Assembly (NCBI RefSeq): GCF_001402875.1
Contig: NZ_CP012946.1
Coordinates: 1,652,001-1,716,000, forward strand
DNA length: 64,000 nt
Direction of reading: 5' to 3'
Origin: Blastochloris viridis
GTDB lineage: Bacteria; Pseudomonadota; Alphaproteobacteria; Rhizobiales; Xanthobacteraceae
Shown here: positions 26,414 through 33,771 of the stretch, piece after piece
How positions within the stretch are numbered: the stretch's first letter is position 1
How the letters are laid out: every line of letters starts with the position of its first letter
Position numbers and translations under genes: made by a program
The notes under the pieces: model-generated
Told to the model about the DNA's origin: nothing
Databases searched by the model: none
The model's input: the letters and a program-made list of their open reading frames with translations, nothing else

Positions 26414-27262
26414 TCACGCGGCCTCTGTGGTCACCGGCAGATCGGTGCGATAGCCCCACTCGGCCCACGAGCCGTCATAGAGCCGGGCGGTCTTGCCAAT
26501 CGAGTCGAGCGCCAGCGTCAGCACCGCTGCGGTGACGCCGGAGCCGCACGAGGTGATGATCGGGCGGTCGAGGTCGATCCCGGCCTTGGTGAAAACGGCG
26601 CGGACGGTGTCCTCGTCCGTCAGCCGGCCGTCGGCGACCAGGGTGTCGAACGGTACGTTCCTGGCGCCCGGCATGTGGCCGGCGCGCAGGTCGGGCCGCG
26701 CTTCGGGCAACTCGCCGTAAAAGCGGGCCCGGCCGCGGGCATCCGCCACCTGGGCGGAGCCGGACGTCAAGGCGGCGAGCACATCCTGGGCCGCCGCGAC
26801 CGCGCTGTGGTCGAGGCTGGCGTTGAAGGTGTGGGGCGGGCGGGTGACCGGCCCGGTCTCGATCGGGCGGTCCTCGGCGCGCCATTTCGGCAGGCCGCCG
26901 TCGAGCACGAACACCTCGCGCGCGCCCATGATCCGGAAAGTCCACCACACCCGCGCGGCCGAGAACAGGCCATAGGCGTCATAGACCACGATGGTCTGGC
27001 CGTTGCCGATGCCGAGCTTGCCAACGGCGGCGCCGAACACGTCCGGCGGCGGCACCATGTGGGGGAGGGGCGAGCTCGGATCCTTGATGGAATCGATGTC
27101 GAACCGCACCGCGTGCGGGATGTGGCCGGCCAGGTACTCGGCCTCGGCATCGCGGCCGGTCGCGGGAAGATGGTACGTGCCGTCGACAACCACGATGTCC
27201 GGGGCACCAAGATGGGCGGCGAGCCATTCGGTCGAGACGAGCCAGCGGCTGCGGGACGGCAT
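26414..27262 (-). CDS. sseA: 3-mercaptopyruvate sulfurtransferase (two-domain rhodanese)
   Basis: The enzyme moves sulfur from 3-mercaptopyruvate (or thiosulfate) to thiol acceptors. The 282-residue protein contains two rhodanese domains. The N-terminal inactive one has VVDGTYHLPATGRDAEAEYL and HIPHAVRFDID. The C-terminal catalytic one has the active loop SCGSGVTAAVL, whose CGSGVTA sequence identifies mercaptopyruvate rather than thiosulfate specificity. The ATG at 27262 begins MPSRSRWLVST, the usual N-terminus. It diverges from the ChrR-like gene. Confidence 0.93.
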   Translation of the reverse strand: MPSRSRWLVSTEWLAAHLGAPDIVVVDGTYHLPATGRDAEAEYLAGHIPHAVRFDIDSIKDPSSPLPHMVPPPDVFGAAVGKLGIGNGQTIVVYDAYGLFSAARVWWTFRIMGAREVFVLDGGLPKWRAEDRPIETGPVTRPPHTFNASLDHSAVAAAQDVLAALTSGSAQVADARGRARFYGELPEARPDLRAGHMPGARNVPFDTLVADGRLTDEDTVRAVFTKAGIDLDRPIITSCGSGVTAAVLTLALDSIGKTARLYDGSWAEWGYRTDLPVTTEAA

Positions 27263-27393
27263 GTCTATTCTCCGGGTAGATGTCGACGGGAGGGGCCATT
27301 TCGGGTAACGGAGCGCTCCGGCGCTGGCAAGTCGGCAGCAATCGGGGCCTTCGCGAATTCGCGGTTCGTCGACCTCTTATCGGTTATGGCGGG

Positions 27394-27422
27394 TGATCCG
27401 CCCGGCGGGCGACGGCGTAACA
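27394..27422 (+). promoter_or_regulatory. Candidate sigma-E (ECF, RpoE/ChrR-type) promoter
   Basis: TGATCC at 27394-27399 is followed after exactly 18 bases by TAACA at 27418-27422. This is one mismatch from the Rhodobacter sphaeroides RpoE consensus TGATCC-N18-TAAGA used in singlet-oxygen stress. It lies 32 bp upstream of the ChrR-like start codon and points at that gene. The fit in both boxes and spacing makes chance less likely, though a single site is not proof. Confidence 0.55.
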
Positions 27423-27453
27423 GTTGCGTGAACCATACAGGACAGCGTCGACG

Positions 27454-28113
27454 ATGAGCTTCGCCAAACGAACGGGAGATCCAGTGGATGCGCTGTTGGC
27501 CGATTACGCGGCCGGGTCGCTCCAGGGTCCGATGTCGGTGCTCGTCGAGGCCCATCTTGAACTGTCGCCGCAAAACCTGAGTTTCGTGCGCGATCTCGAC
27601 GTCCTCGGCGGCATTCTGCTCGACGACGCGCCGCCGATGCCGCTCAAGGACCGCGACAGCCGCCTGGCCGCCATTCTGGCCGACGATGCGCCGCCGCCGC
27701 CGGTGCGGCGGCGTCCGCCAGAGGTGGCCGACCCGGTGCTCCCGACCGCGATCAGGCGCTTCATCGGACGGCCGTTTTCCGAAGTGCGCTGGCACTCGAA
27801 GCTGCCCGGCCTCAAGGAATGCCGGTTGGATCGCGACGGTACCGAGGTCAGCCTGATGTGGCTGCGCGCCGGCAGCGCGGTCCCCGCCCATACCCATACC
27901 GGGCGCGAGGCGGTTTTGGTGCTGAGCGGCGGCTTCTCGGATGCCTACGGCCGCTACGACCGCGGCGACCTCGCCGTCGCCGACGAGATGACCGACCACA
28001 AGCCGGTGGCGGACGACGACGAAGATTGCATCTGCTTCATCGTCCAGGAAGGCCACCTCAAGCTGACCGGCCTGTTGGGCCGTATCTTCCAGCGCCTGAT
28101 CGAACGCCGCTGA
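27454..28113 (+). CDS. ChrR-like cupin protein lacking most anti-sigma zinc ligands
   Basis: The 219-residue protein aligns along its length with ChrR, the anti-sigma factor of the ECF sigma factor RpoE. The N-terminal anti-sigma region is recognisable (ALLADYAAGSLQGPMSVLVE, VLGGILLDD), but of the ChrR zinc ligands His6, His31, Cys35 and Cys38 only His34 is kept; the others are Asp9, Ser38 and Asn41. The C-terminal cupin keeps its metal set as His146, His148, Glu152 and His182 (VPAHTHTGREAVLVL, DHKPVA). No sigma-factor gene is adjacent, unlike rpoE-chrR operons. The ATG at 27454 follows a candidate sigma-E promoter. A role as an oxidative-stress effector or altered anti-sigma factor is inferred. 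Confidence 0.75.
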   Translation: MSFAKRTGDPVDALLADYAAGSLQGPMSVLVEAHLELSPQNLSFVRDLDVLGGILLDDAPPMPLKDRDSRLAAILADDAPPPPVRRRPPEVADPVLPTAIRRFIGRPFSEVRWHSKLPGLKECRLDRDGTEVSLMWLRAGSAVPAHTHTGREAVLVLSGGFSDAYGRYDRGDLAVADEMTDHKPVADDDEDCICFIVQEGHLKLTGLLGRIFQRLIERR

Positions 28114-28298
28114 TCGGGCGCGGCGACGCGGTGTGCTCGCATCCGGCGGCGATGGGTCGTTTCGGTTCCGGCTGATTTGGCCGGGAACCTTGTGATGGCC
28201 GTCGAAAATCCCATTTTCAAAAAATCGTTCGACCAAGCCGTTTCCGGGAGGTCCCTTCGGACCCCGTAAACAACCTCGCCCAAAAATCCCGTTCCGAT

Positions 28299-28400
28299 GA
28301 GGCTCTTGCAGAACTCGGGCACGTCCGGGTTTTTCGGTTGGTCTGGCGCGGCCGGGTTGGCGGATTTGTGGCGGTGGCACACGAAATCCTGCCTGGTCGG
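28299..28400. repeat. Insertion-sequence end fragment
   Basis: About 100 bp starting with GAGGCTCTTGCAGA (28299-28312), then CGTCCGGGTTTTTCGGTTGG and further sequence, match the left end of the decayed insertion sequence at 9027-9120. Similarity also extends about 30 bp outward (AACAACCTCGCC). No matching right end is present. The remaining space from 28114 to here is intergenic without a recognisable gene. Confidence 0.6.
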
Positions 28401-28440
28401 CGCGTTTCGGGCTGTTCGGGCACACGGCGGGCGCATCCTC

Positions 28441-28733
28441 AACAGCGTGAACCTGAAGCTGGTGGTGCCCAGCCTCGAGAAGCTCTGCGACTTCTACCGG
28501 GCCAACCTGCGTCGGTGGTGGGGCGGAGTTCGACCAGCTCTGCCTGAAGATCCGACCCGAGATCAGCACCGTCGAGGACTGGCACCAGCCGTCCGAGAAG
28601 CGCCGGATCAAGAAGCTCAATGCGTTCTGGCGAACCGAGTTCTCACCGCACACCGGGCAGTGGATACACTCCCACCCGGAGTTGATGAGGACCAAGCGTC
28701 GCTACTGGTGCTTGAAAAACCTGAAGAGGAGAT
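28441..28733 (+). pseudogene. Unidentified protein fragment abutting tRNA-Cys
   Basis: Two coding-like stretches occur in different frames. First NLKLVVPSLEKLCDFYRANL, then after a shift near 28510 FDQLCLKIRPEISTVEDWHQ, KRRIKKLNAFWRTEFSPHTG and MRTKRRYWCLKNLKRRLEA. The second frame runs on through the 3' end of the tRNA gene to a stop at 28787. The composition (charged, Trp-rich, balanced) looks like real protein, but I do not recognise the family. The position at the 3' end of a tRNA gene and next to insertion-sequence debris suggests a remnant of an integrated element. Confidence 0.45.
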
Positions 28734-28807
28734 TGGAGGCCTCGCCCGGAATCGAACCGGGATTCACAGATTTGCAGTCTGCTGCGTAACCATTCCGCCA
28801 CGAGGCC
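28734..28807 (-). tRNA. tRNA-Cys (anticodon GCA)
   Basis: The minus strand encodes a 74 nt cloverleaf with acceptor arms GGCCTCG and CGAGGCC, an anticodon loop with GCA inside GACTGCAAATC, a TTCGATT T-loop closed by CCCGG/CCGGG, discriminator T and an encoded CCA end. All stems pair well. It is the only tRNA gene seen in the window. Confidence 0.96.
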
Positions 28808-29194
28808 ATCCGAGCGGTTTGTTAGAGAGGATCAGAGCAATCTGCAACCCCCCGTCGGGCGCAATCCGTCCATTCATTGCCGGCGGCCGTGAGGATCGGC
28901 CGCCCATCGCACCGACCAGCTCACCCCCTGTCGCGCTGCGGAATTGATTCCGCCGGCGATTTCGTCCGGCCGTTTGGTGGTCGCCTGGCATGACGGCGAA
29001 GCCTCCGACAGGTCCCGATGCGTCGCCGCCTGGCGCATGGTGTTCACCCAGGATCATCGCCGATCCGGCCTTGCCGGACTGCCGCCGAGGTCGCCGTAAC
29101 CTTGGCGGTACCCGTAACCTGCTGGCATTCGTGCTGGGTCCGAATCGCGTTTTGGCTGCGGAAGGCGTAAGCATTTTTCCACTTTGAATGGGGG
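28808..29194. other. Intergenic region between tRNA-Cys and the LuxR-type gene
   Basis: These 387 bp must hold the promoter of the minus-strand tRNA and that of the plus-strand regulator. No gene, lux-box-like dyad or repeat was recognised with confidence. Confidence 0.4.
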
Positions 29195-29932
29195 GTGGCC
29201 TTGGCGGATCACGGGCGGCAAACGTTGGCCGCAATGGAGCGTCTCGAACAGGCCGCCGACCAGCACGAGTTGATCGGCTCCTTTCGCGCGTGCGTCGAGC
29301 CGTTTGGGTTCAACATCGTCCTCATCACCGGCTTGCCCGATCCACCCGCCGATCTGAAATCGTTCCTGCTGCTCAACAGTTGGCCGGCCGGCTGGCGCGA
29401 CCACTACTTCAAGGAAGGTTTCTACCGAGACGATCCGGTCGCAGCTTACGGCCGCGTCCGCAGCGACCCCTTCGCCTGGCACGAGGCTCCGGTCGATCCG
29501 GCGCGGCAGCCACGAGCGGCGCAGGTGATGGCCGAGGCGGCGGACGCTGGCATGCGCGATGGCCTCGTTATCCCGATCATGGCGAGCAAGACCATCCAGA
29601 CCTGCGTGTCGGTTGCCGGCGTCAAGCCGGACCTGCACCCCAACGTGCAGCGCATGATCCATCTGCTCGGGCTGTTCGCCCACACTCGCGCGGTTCGCCT
29701 CCACCTCGGGCCAATCCGAAGCAGCGGTCAGCGGTTGCTGAGCGAGCGCGAACGCGAAGTGCTGCAGTGGACGGCGGCGGGCAAGACAGCCTGGGAAACC
29801 TCCTGCATTCTCGGCATTTCCGAACGCACGGTGAACTATCACATCACGACGGCCGCTCGTCGGCTGCAGGCGGTGTCGCGCACCCACGCCGTCGCCCGCG
29901 CCATCGCGCTCGGTGAGATTACGGTTAGCTGA
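29195..29932 (+). CDS. LuxR-family regulator with acyl-homoserine-lactone-type binding domain
   Basis: The 245-residue protein has an N-terminal autoinducer-binding domain (about residues 25-165) and a C-terminal LuxR helix-turn-helix (LSEREREVLQWTAAGKTAWE, SERTVNYHI, residues 178-240). Six residues conserved in AHL receptors such as TraR are all present: Trp67, Tyr71, Asp80, Pro81, Trp95 and Gly123. It is therefore expected to bind an acyl- or aryl-homoserine lactone or similar signal. No luxI-type synthase is in the window, making it a candidate solo receptor here. It starts with GTG at 29195; an in-frame TTG two codons further is possible. Confidence 0.85.
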   Translation: MALADHGRQTLAAMERLEQAADQHELIGSFRACVEPFGFNIVLITGLPDPPADLKSFLLLNSWPAGWRDHYFKEGFYRDDPVAAYGRVRSDPFAWHEAPVDPARQPRAAQVMAEAADAGMRDGLVIPIMASKTIQTCVSVAGVKPDLHPNVQRMIHLLGLFAHTRAVRLHLGPIRSSGQRLLSEREREVLQWTAAGKTAWETSCILGISERTVNYHITTAARRLQAVSRTHAVARAIALGEITVS

Positions 29933-30152
29933 TCCAGTTTACGGTCGAATTTTGCCATCGAACTCATGGCAAGCGAGCGACCTACCGACAACTCCCCCTT
30001 CGGCTTGCCGGCTCTGCCGGACGCGTCTGCCGGAAGTCACGGCCACCTGATTCGCGCCATCGACGGGAAACGGCCGTCCGATGCTCGGCCCACCAGTTGC
30101 GCCGGCCGTGGTTTCGGGCCTAATTCCCCTAAAGCAGCGGAGCAGGGCCCCC

Positions 30153-30815
30153 ATGATCGACTTCGTTACACTCCGACGGAACATGGTGAATGGACAGATC
30201 CGGACCAACGGGGTGAGCGACCCCGCCGTGATCGCGGCACTTTCGGAGTTGCCGCGCGAGTTGTTCGTGCCTGAACCGCGCCGAGCGCTGGCCTATCTCG
30301 ATGACGACATCGCGGTCGGCGGGGACGGCGAGCCACGCTTTCTGCTTGAGCCGATGATACTGGCGCTGATCGTTCAGGCGGCCGGCCTCAAGCCGTCCGA
30401 CCGCGTGCTCGATATCGGCTGCACCACCGGTTATTCCACGGCGGTCTTGGCGCGGCTGGCCGGTTCGGTGGTGGGGCTGGAATCTGACGGCGCCCTGGCC
30501 GAGACCGCGCGGGATGCGCTGCAGCGCGTCGGCGTTGCCAACGCCGCCGTGGTGAACGGGCCGCTCACTGCCGGCTGGCCCCAGGACGGTCCCTATGATG
30601 CCATCTTCTTCGAAGGTGCGGTTGAGCAGGTGCCGCCGTCGCTGCTGGGGCAATTGAGCGACGAGGGCCGACTCGTCGCCGTTATCAACAACAGTGGCGC
30701 AGGGCGCGTGACGTTGTTCCGTTCGGTCGGCGGCACGGTTTCGTCGCTGGCGTTGTTCAACGCCGCAGTGCCGCTGCTGCCGGGCTTTGCCAAGCCAAAA
30801 GGCTTCGTGTTTTGA
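30153..30815 (+). CDS. Protein-L-isoaspartate O-methyltransferase-like protein
   Basis: The 220-residue protein has the PCMT fold: RRNMVNGQIRTNGVSDPAVI at the N-terminus, LPRELFVPE, and the SAM-binding motif VLDIGCTTGYSTAVLARL. The usual DIGTGSGY of true PCMTs reads DIGCTTGY, and the substrate-contact SQP block of the other copy (51608) is replaced by RFLLEPMI. It may therefore be a diverged relative with another substrate. The ATG at 30153 gives the standard N-terminus. In related genomes a gene of this type precedes tolC, as it does here. Confidence 0.85.
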   Translation: MIDFVTLRRNMVNGQIRTNGVSDPAVIAALSELPRELFVPEPRRALAYLDDDIAVGGDGEPRFLLEPMILALIVQAAGLKPSDRVLDIGCTTGYSTAVLARLAGSVVGLESDGALAETARDALQRVGVANAAVVNGPLTAGWPQDGPYDAIFFEGAVEQVPPSLLGQLSDEGRLVAVINNSGAGRVTLFRSVGGTVSSLALFNAAVPLLPGFAKPKGFVF

Positions 30816-30987
30816 GTGCGTGGTCCTGTGGCATTTTTGCCCCAGTTTGCACAAAACGAGCCGGCGCGTCCGTTCGTTGACCCGATTTTCACTTACGCTG
30901 CGGCGAGGGCTGCGGCTATCTTTTTGCAGAAGGCGAGGTCCGTCCTCGCCGGCCGTTTCATTGCGTTGGTTAGTTGAGAGGTTGCAC

Positions 30988-32391
30988 ATGCCGATGGCGA
31001 CAACCACGCGGGTTGCCGTGCTCGGGGCATTGGTGTTCGCTTTGGCAAGCGAGGCCCAGGCCCAGACGCTCGATAGTGCCTTGGCGCAAGCCTACCGAAC
31101 CAACCCGACGCTCAACTCCCAGCGTGCGGCGGTGCGCGCGACCGACGAAAACGTGCCGCAGGCGCTGTCCGGCTATCGGCCGCGAATCAGCGGCACCGGC
31201 ACGGTCGGCAACGAGTCGCTGACCTCGAAGGGCACCTCGACGAATTCGCTCACCGGCCTTTCAGGCACGTCGACGATCCGGGACACCCTCGATCAGAGCA
31301 GTTACGGCGTGTCCCTGACCCAGACATTGTTTGATGGCGGCAAGACCCCAAACCAGGTGCGCCAGGCCGAGGCCCAGGTGATCCAGGCCCGCGAGACCTT
31401 GCGCAACACCGAGCAAAACGTGCTGCTCGACGGCGTCACCGCCTACATGAACGTGGTGCGCGATACTGCCATCGTGACCCTGCGCCAGCAGAACGTCACC
31501 GCCCTGGAGGAACAGCTGCGGGCCACCCGCGACCGTTTCCAGGTCGGCGAGGTGACGCGCACTGACGTTGCGCAGGCGGAAGCGCGGCTGGCCGACGCGC
31601 AATCGCAACTTTCGGCGGCGATCGCGCAGCTGCAGACCTCGCGCGCGCAGTACCGTCGAGTGATCGGCAGCGAACCCGGCAAGCTGACCCAGGGCAAGCC
31701 TATCGACAACACGCTGCCGGCGTCGCTGGAAGCGGCTGTCAATGGCGGTCTGTCGCGCCACCCCGCCATCGAGGCGGCCAAACACGGCGCCGACGCGGCG
31801 TTGCTGCAGGTCAACGTTGCCGAAGGCAGCCTGCTGCCGACCGTCACGCTCGAGGCGAGCTATCTGCGCCAGTTCGAGACCTCGCCCACGGTCGATGATG
31901 TGATGTCGGCGCAGGTGCTCGGGCGCCTGACGGTGCCGATCTATCAGGGCGGCGCGGAATATTCGCTGATTCGCCAAGCCAAGGAGACCCTTGGGCAGAA
32001 GCGGCTCGACGTTGACGTCTCGCGTGAGCAGGTTCGGGCAGCGGTGGTGGAGTCGTGGGGCATGCTCCAGGCCGCCAAAGCCCAGATTGAGGCAACGCAG
32101 TCCGCGGTTCGCGCCAACCAGATCGCGCTGGAAGGCGTGCGCGAGGAAGCCCGCGTCGGCCAGCGTACCACCCTCGACGTCCTCAACGCCCAGACCGAAC
32201 TGGTCAATTCGCAGGTGGCGCTGGTGACGGCACAGCGTGACCGCATCGTGGCGTCCTATTCCCTGCTCAGCGGCATCGGGCGGCTTTCGGCCAGGCAGCT
32301 TGGCCTCAAGGTCGGTGAATACGATGACGCGGTGCACTACAACCAGGTCCGCGACGCTTGGTTTGGGGTGCGTACCCCGTCCGGGAAGTGA
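30988..32391 (+). CDS. tolC: TolC family outer-membrane channel protein
   Basis: This is the outer-membrane and periplasmic tunnel used by type I secretion and RND efflux systems. The 467-residue protein has a signal peptide ending near EAQAQ, then two repeated TolC halves. The first includes LDSALAQAYRTNPTLNSQRA, YGVSLTQTLFDGGKT and VGEVTRTDVAQAEARLADAQ; the second includes LGRLTVPIYQGGAEYSLIRQ and VGQRTTLDVLNAQTELVNSQ. The ATG at 30988 starts the signal peptide; the longer frame from 30787 is not supported. popZ follows after 179 bp. Confidence 0.92.
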   Translation: MPMATTTRVAVLGALVFALASEAQAQTLDSALAQAYRTNPTLNSQRAAVRATDENVPQALSGYRPRISGTGTVGNESLTSKGTSTNSLTGLSGTSTIRDTLDQSSYGVSLTQTLFDGGKTPNQVRQAEAQVIQARETLRNTEQNVLLDGVTAYMNVVRDTAIVTLRQQNVTALEEQLRATRDRFQVGEVTRTDVAQAEARLADAQSQLSAAIAQLQTSRAQYRRVIGSEPGKLTQGKPIDNTLPASLEAAVNGGLSRHPAIEAAKHGADAALLQVNVAEGSLLPTVTLEASYLRQFETSPTVDDVMSAQVLGRLTVPIYQGGAEYSLIRQAKETLGQKRLDVDVSREQVRAAVVESWGMLQAAKAQIEATQSAVRANQIALEGVREEARVGQRTTLDVLNAQTELVNSQVALVTAQRDRIVASYSLLSGIGRLSARQLGLKVGEYDDAVHYNQVRDAWFGVRTPSGK

Positions 32392-32570
32392 TTGGCGCAA
32401 TCGGATCGTTGCGGCATGTTGTGGGTTTCCGAGAATAAATGGCGAGCCATTTCTTGCGTTCGCGCAACCCAGTGCCATACTTTACCAACCGTAGTCTGGG
32501 ATTGCGTCGATTCTTCTAGGCCGGGCCAAGGCTGCCCAGTCGGATTGACCGCGGCAGGAAGGCGGAAGCC

Positions 32571-33200
32571 ATGACTCAAAGTGCGCGTGCGCAGGAGCCG
32601 TCGATGGAAGAGATACTCGCTTCCATTCGGCGGATTATTGCCGACGACGAACCCGCCAAGCCGCCGCCGTTACCGAAACCGGTAATCGCTGCGCCTCCGC
32701 CGCCAACGGCTGAACCTCCGGCGGAAGAAGAGAGTGCTGCCATGGGGCAAGACGATATCGACGCACTGCTGTCCGGGTTCGATGACAAGCCGGAGCCCGA
32801 GCCACAAACGCAGAGTGCCGACACGCTCGAACTGACCGAGGCGGTTCCGATGCAGGCGCAGTCCAAGGTCAACGGCTTCACCCGGGTCGAGCCGCGCGCC
32901 GACGTGGTATTCCGCGAGCCTGAGCCGGCGCTGTCGCCTGCGGCGGTATCGGTTACCCCGCCGAAGGTGGAGCATTCGCCGGTGACATCCTCGATGTTGT
33001 CCGACGCGACCAGCGCTGCGGTTTCGGCTGCGTTCGGCTCGCTGACCCACACCATTCTCTCAAGCAACGCCAGGACGCTGGAAGACATCGTCACCGATAT
33101 GCTGCGACCGATGCTGAAGCACTGGTTGGATGAGAACCTGCCGACCATCGTCGAGCGACTGGTGCGGTCTGAGATCGAACGGGTGTCGCGCGGGCGCTGA
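32571..33200 (+). CDS. popZ: PopZ-like polar organizing protein (DUF2497)
   Basis: PopZ forms a polar matrix that anchors the ParB-parS centromere complex in alphaproteobacteria. The 209-residue protein has the short conserved N-terminal helix SMEEILASIRRIIADDE (residues 11-27), a long acidic Pro-rich linker (about 28-140), and the conserved C-terminal helices TLEDIVTDMLRPMLKHWL and PTIVERLVRSEIERVSRG used for oligomerisation. The layout matches Caulobacter PopZ. Its location between tolC and valS is the usual one in this order. Confidence 0.88.
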   Translation: MTQSARAQEPSMEEILASIRRIIADDEPAKPPPLPKPVIAAPPPPTAEPPAEEESAAMGQDDIDALLSGFDDKPEPEPQTQSADTLELTEAVPMQAQSKVNGFTRVEPRADVVFREPEPALSPAAVSVTPPKVEHSPVTSSMLSDATSAAVSAAFGSLTHTILSSNARTLEDIVTDMLRPMLKHWLDENLPTIVERLVRSEIERVSRGR

Positions 33201-33771
33201 CGAGACGCGTGCGCCGCAGTTGCGGTGGGGGCCGCGTTCTGCCGACGGTTTTGTGCCGAAAGGCGCGACCGCCCGAGAGACCGCACGGGGCCGCTTGGCT
33301 TTGCTGGTTGGCTTGGGCGGTCGTCGTTCGAGAGCCGGTACCGCGCCTGGCGGCGGCACGGACGGAGTTGAGTTCCGGCTTGTCGGGGCTGAGGGGGCGG
33401 GCGCTCCCTGAGTCATTTTGAACAAGGCTGGGTGAGAATACCGGTTGCGGGATCGCCCGCGGCCCGGCACAGCCGCTTCATACGGTTTCCGGCCGATCAA
33501 ACCGGGTAGCCGTATTCCGCCCGCCGAACATCCCGTTCTACCCAGGGATTTTTCGGCGAAATCGTTTCCGGGATCACGCGAGGATCATTCGGAAACCGTC
33601 TCAATCGGTGCTCTGCCGAGGGCCTGCCCGACCGTGGTGGCTGCTGCGCGAGTGTGCGGCGGACCGCCGCGCGCAGGTCAGCTTCGACGATGGCAGGCCG
33701 CTTGCGGATTGACGAGGGGGCGGCGGTCGGCTTTCTGTCGCGCCCGTTCCAGTGCGCACGGGTTCACGATC
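33201..33771. other. Intergenic region between popZ and valS
   Basis: This 571 bp gap has no recognisable gene. It holds one TACGG-type hairpin (33479-33514) and an imperfect inverted pair CGTTTCCGG (about 33563) and CGGAAACCG (about 33591). An upstream extension of the valS frame through this region is open, but its composition is not protein-like. Confidence 0.45.
33479..33514. repeat. TACGG-type short hairpin repeat, best copy
   Basis: TACGGTTT at 33481-33488 faces AAACCG and then CCGTA ending at 33514, giving a two-part hairpin with a CCGGCCGATC loop. The core GGTTTCCGG and GATCA are shared with copies at 8860 and 17103. Confidence 0.6.
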
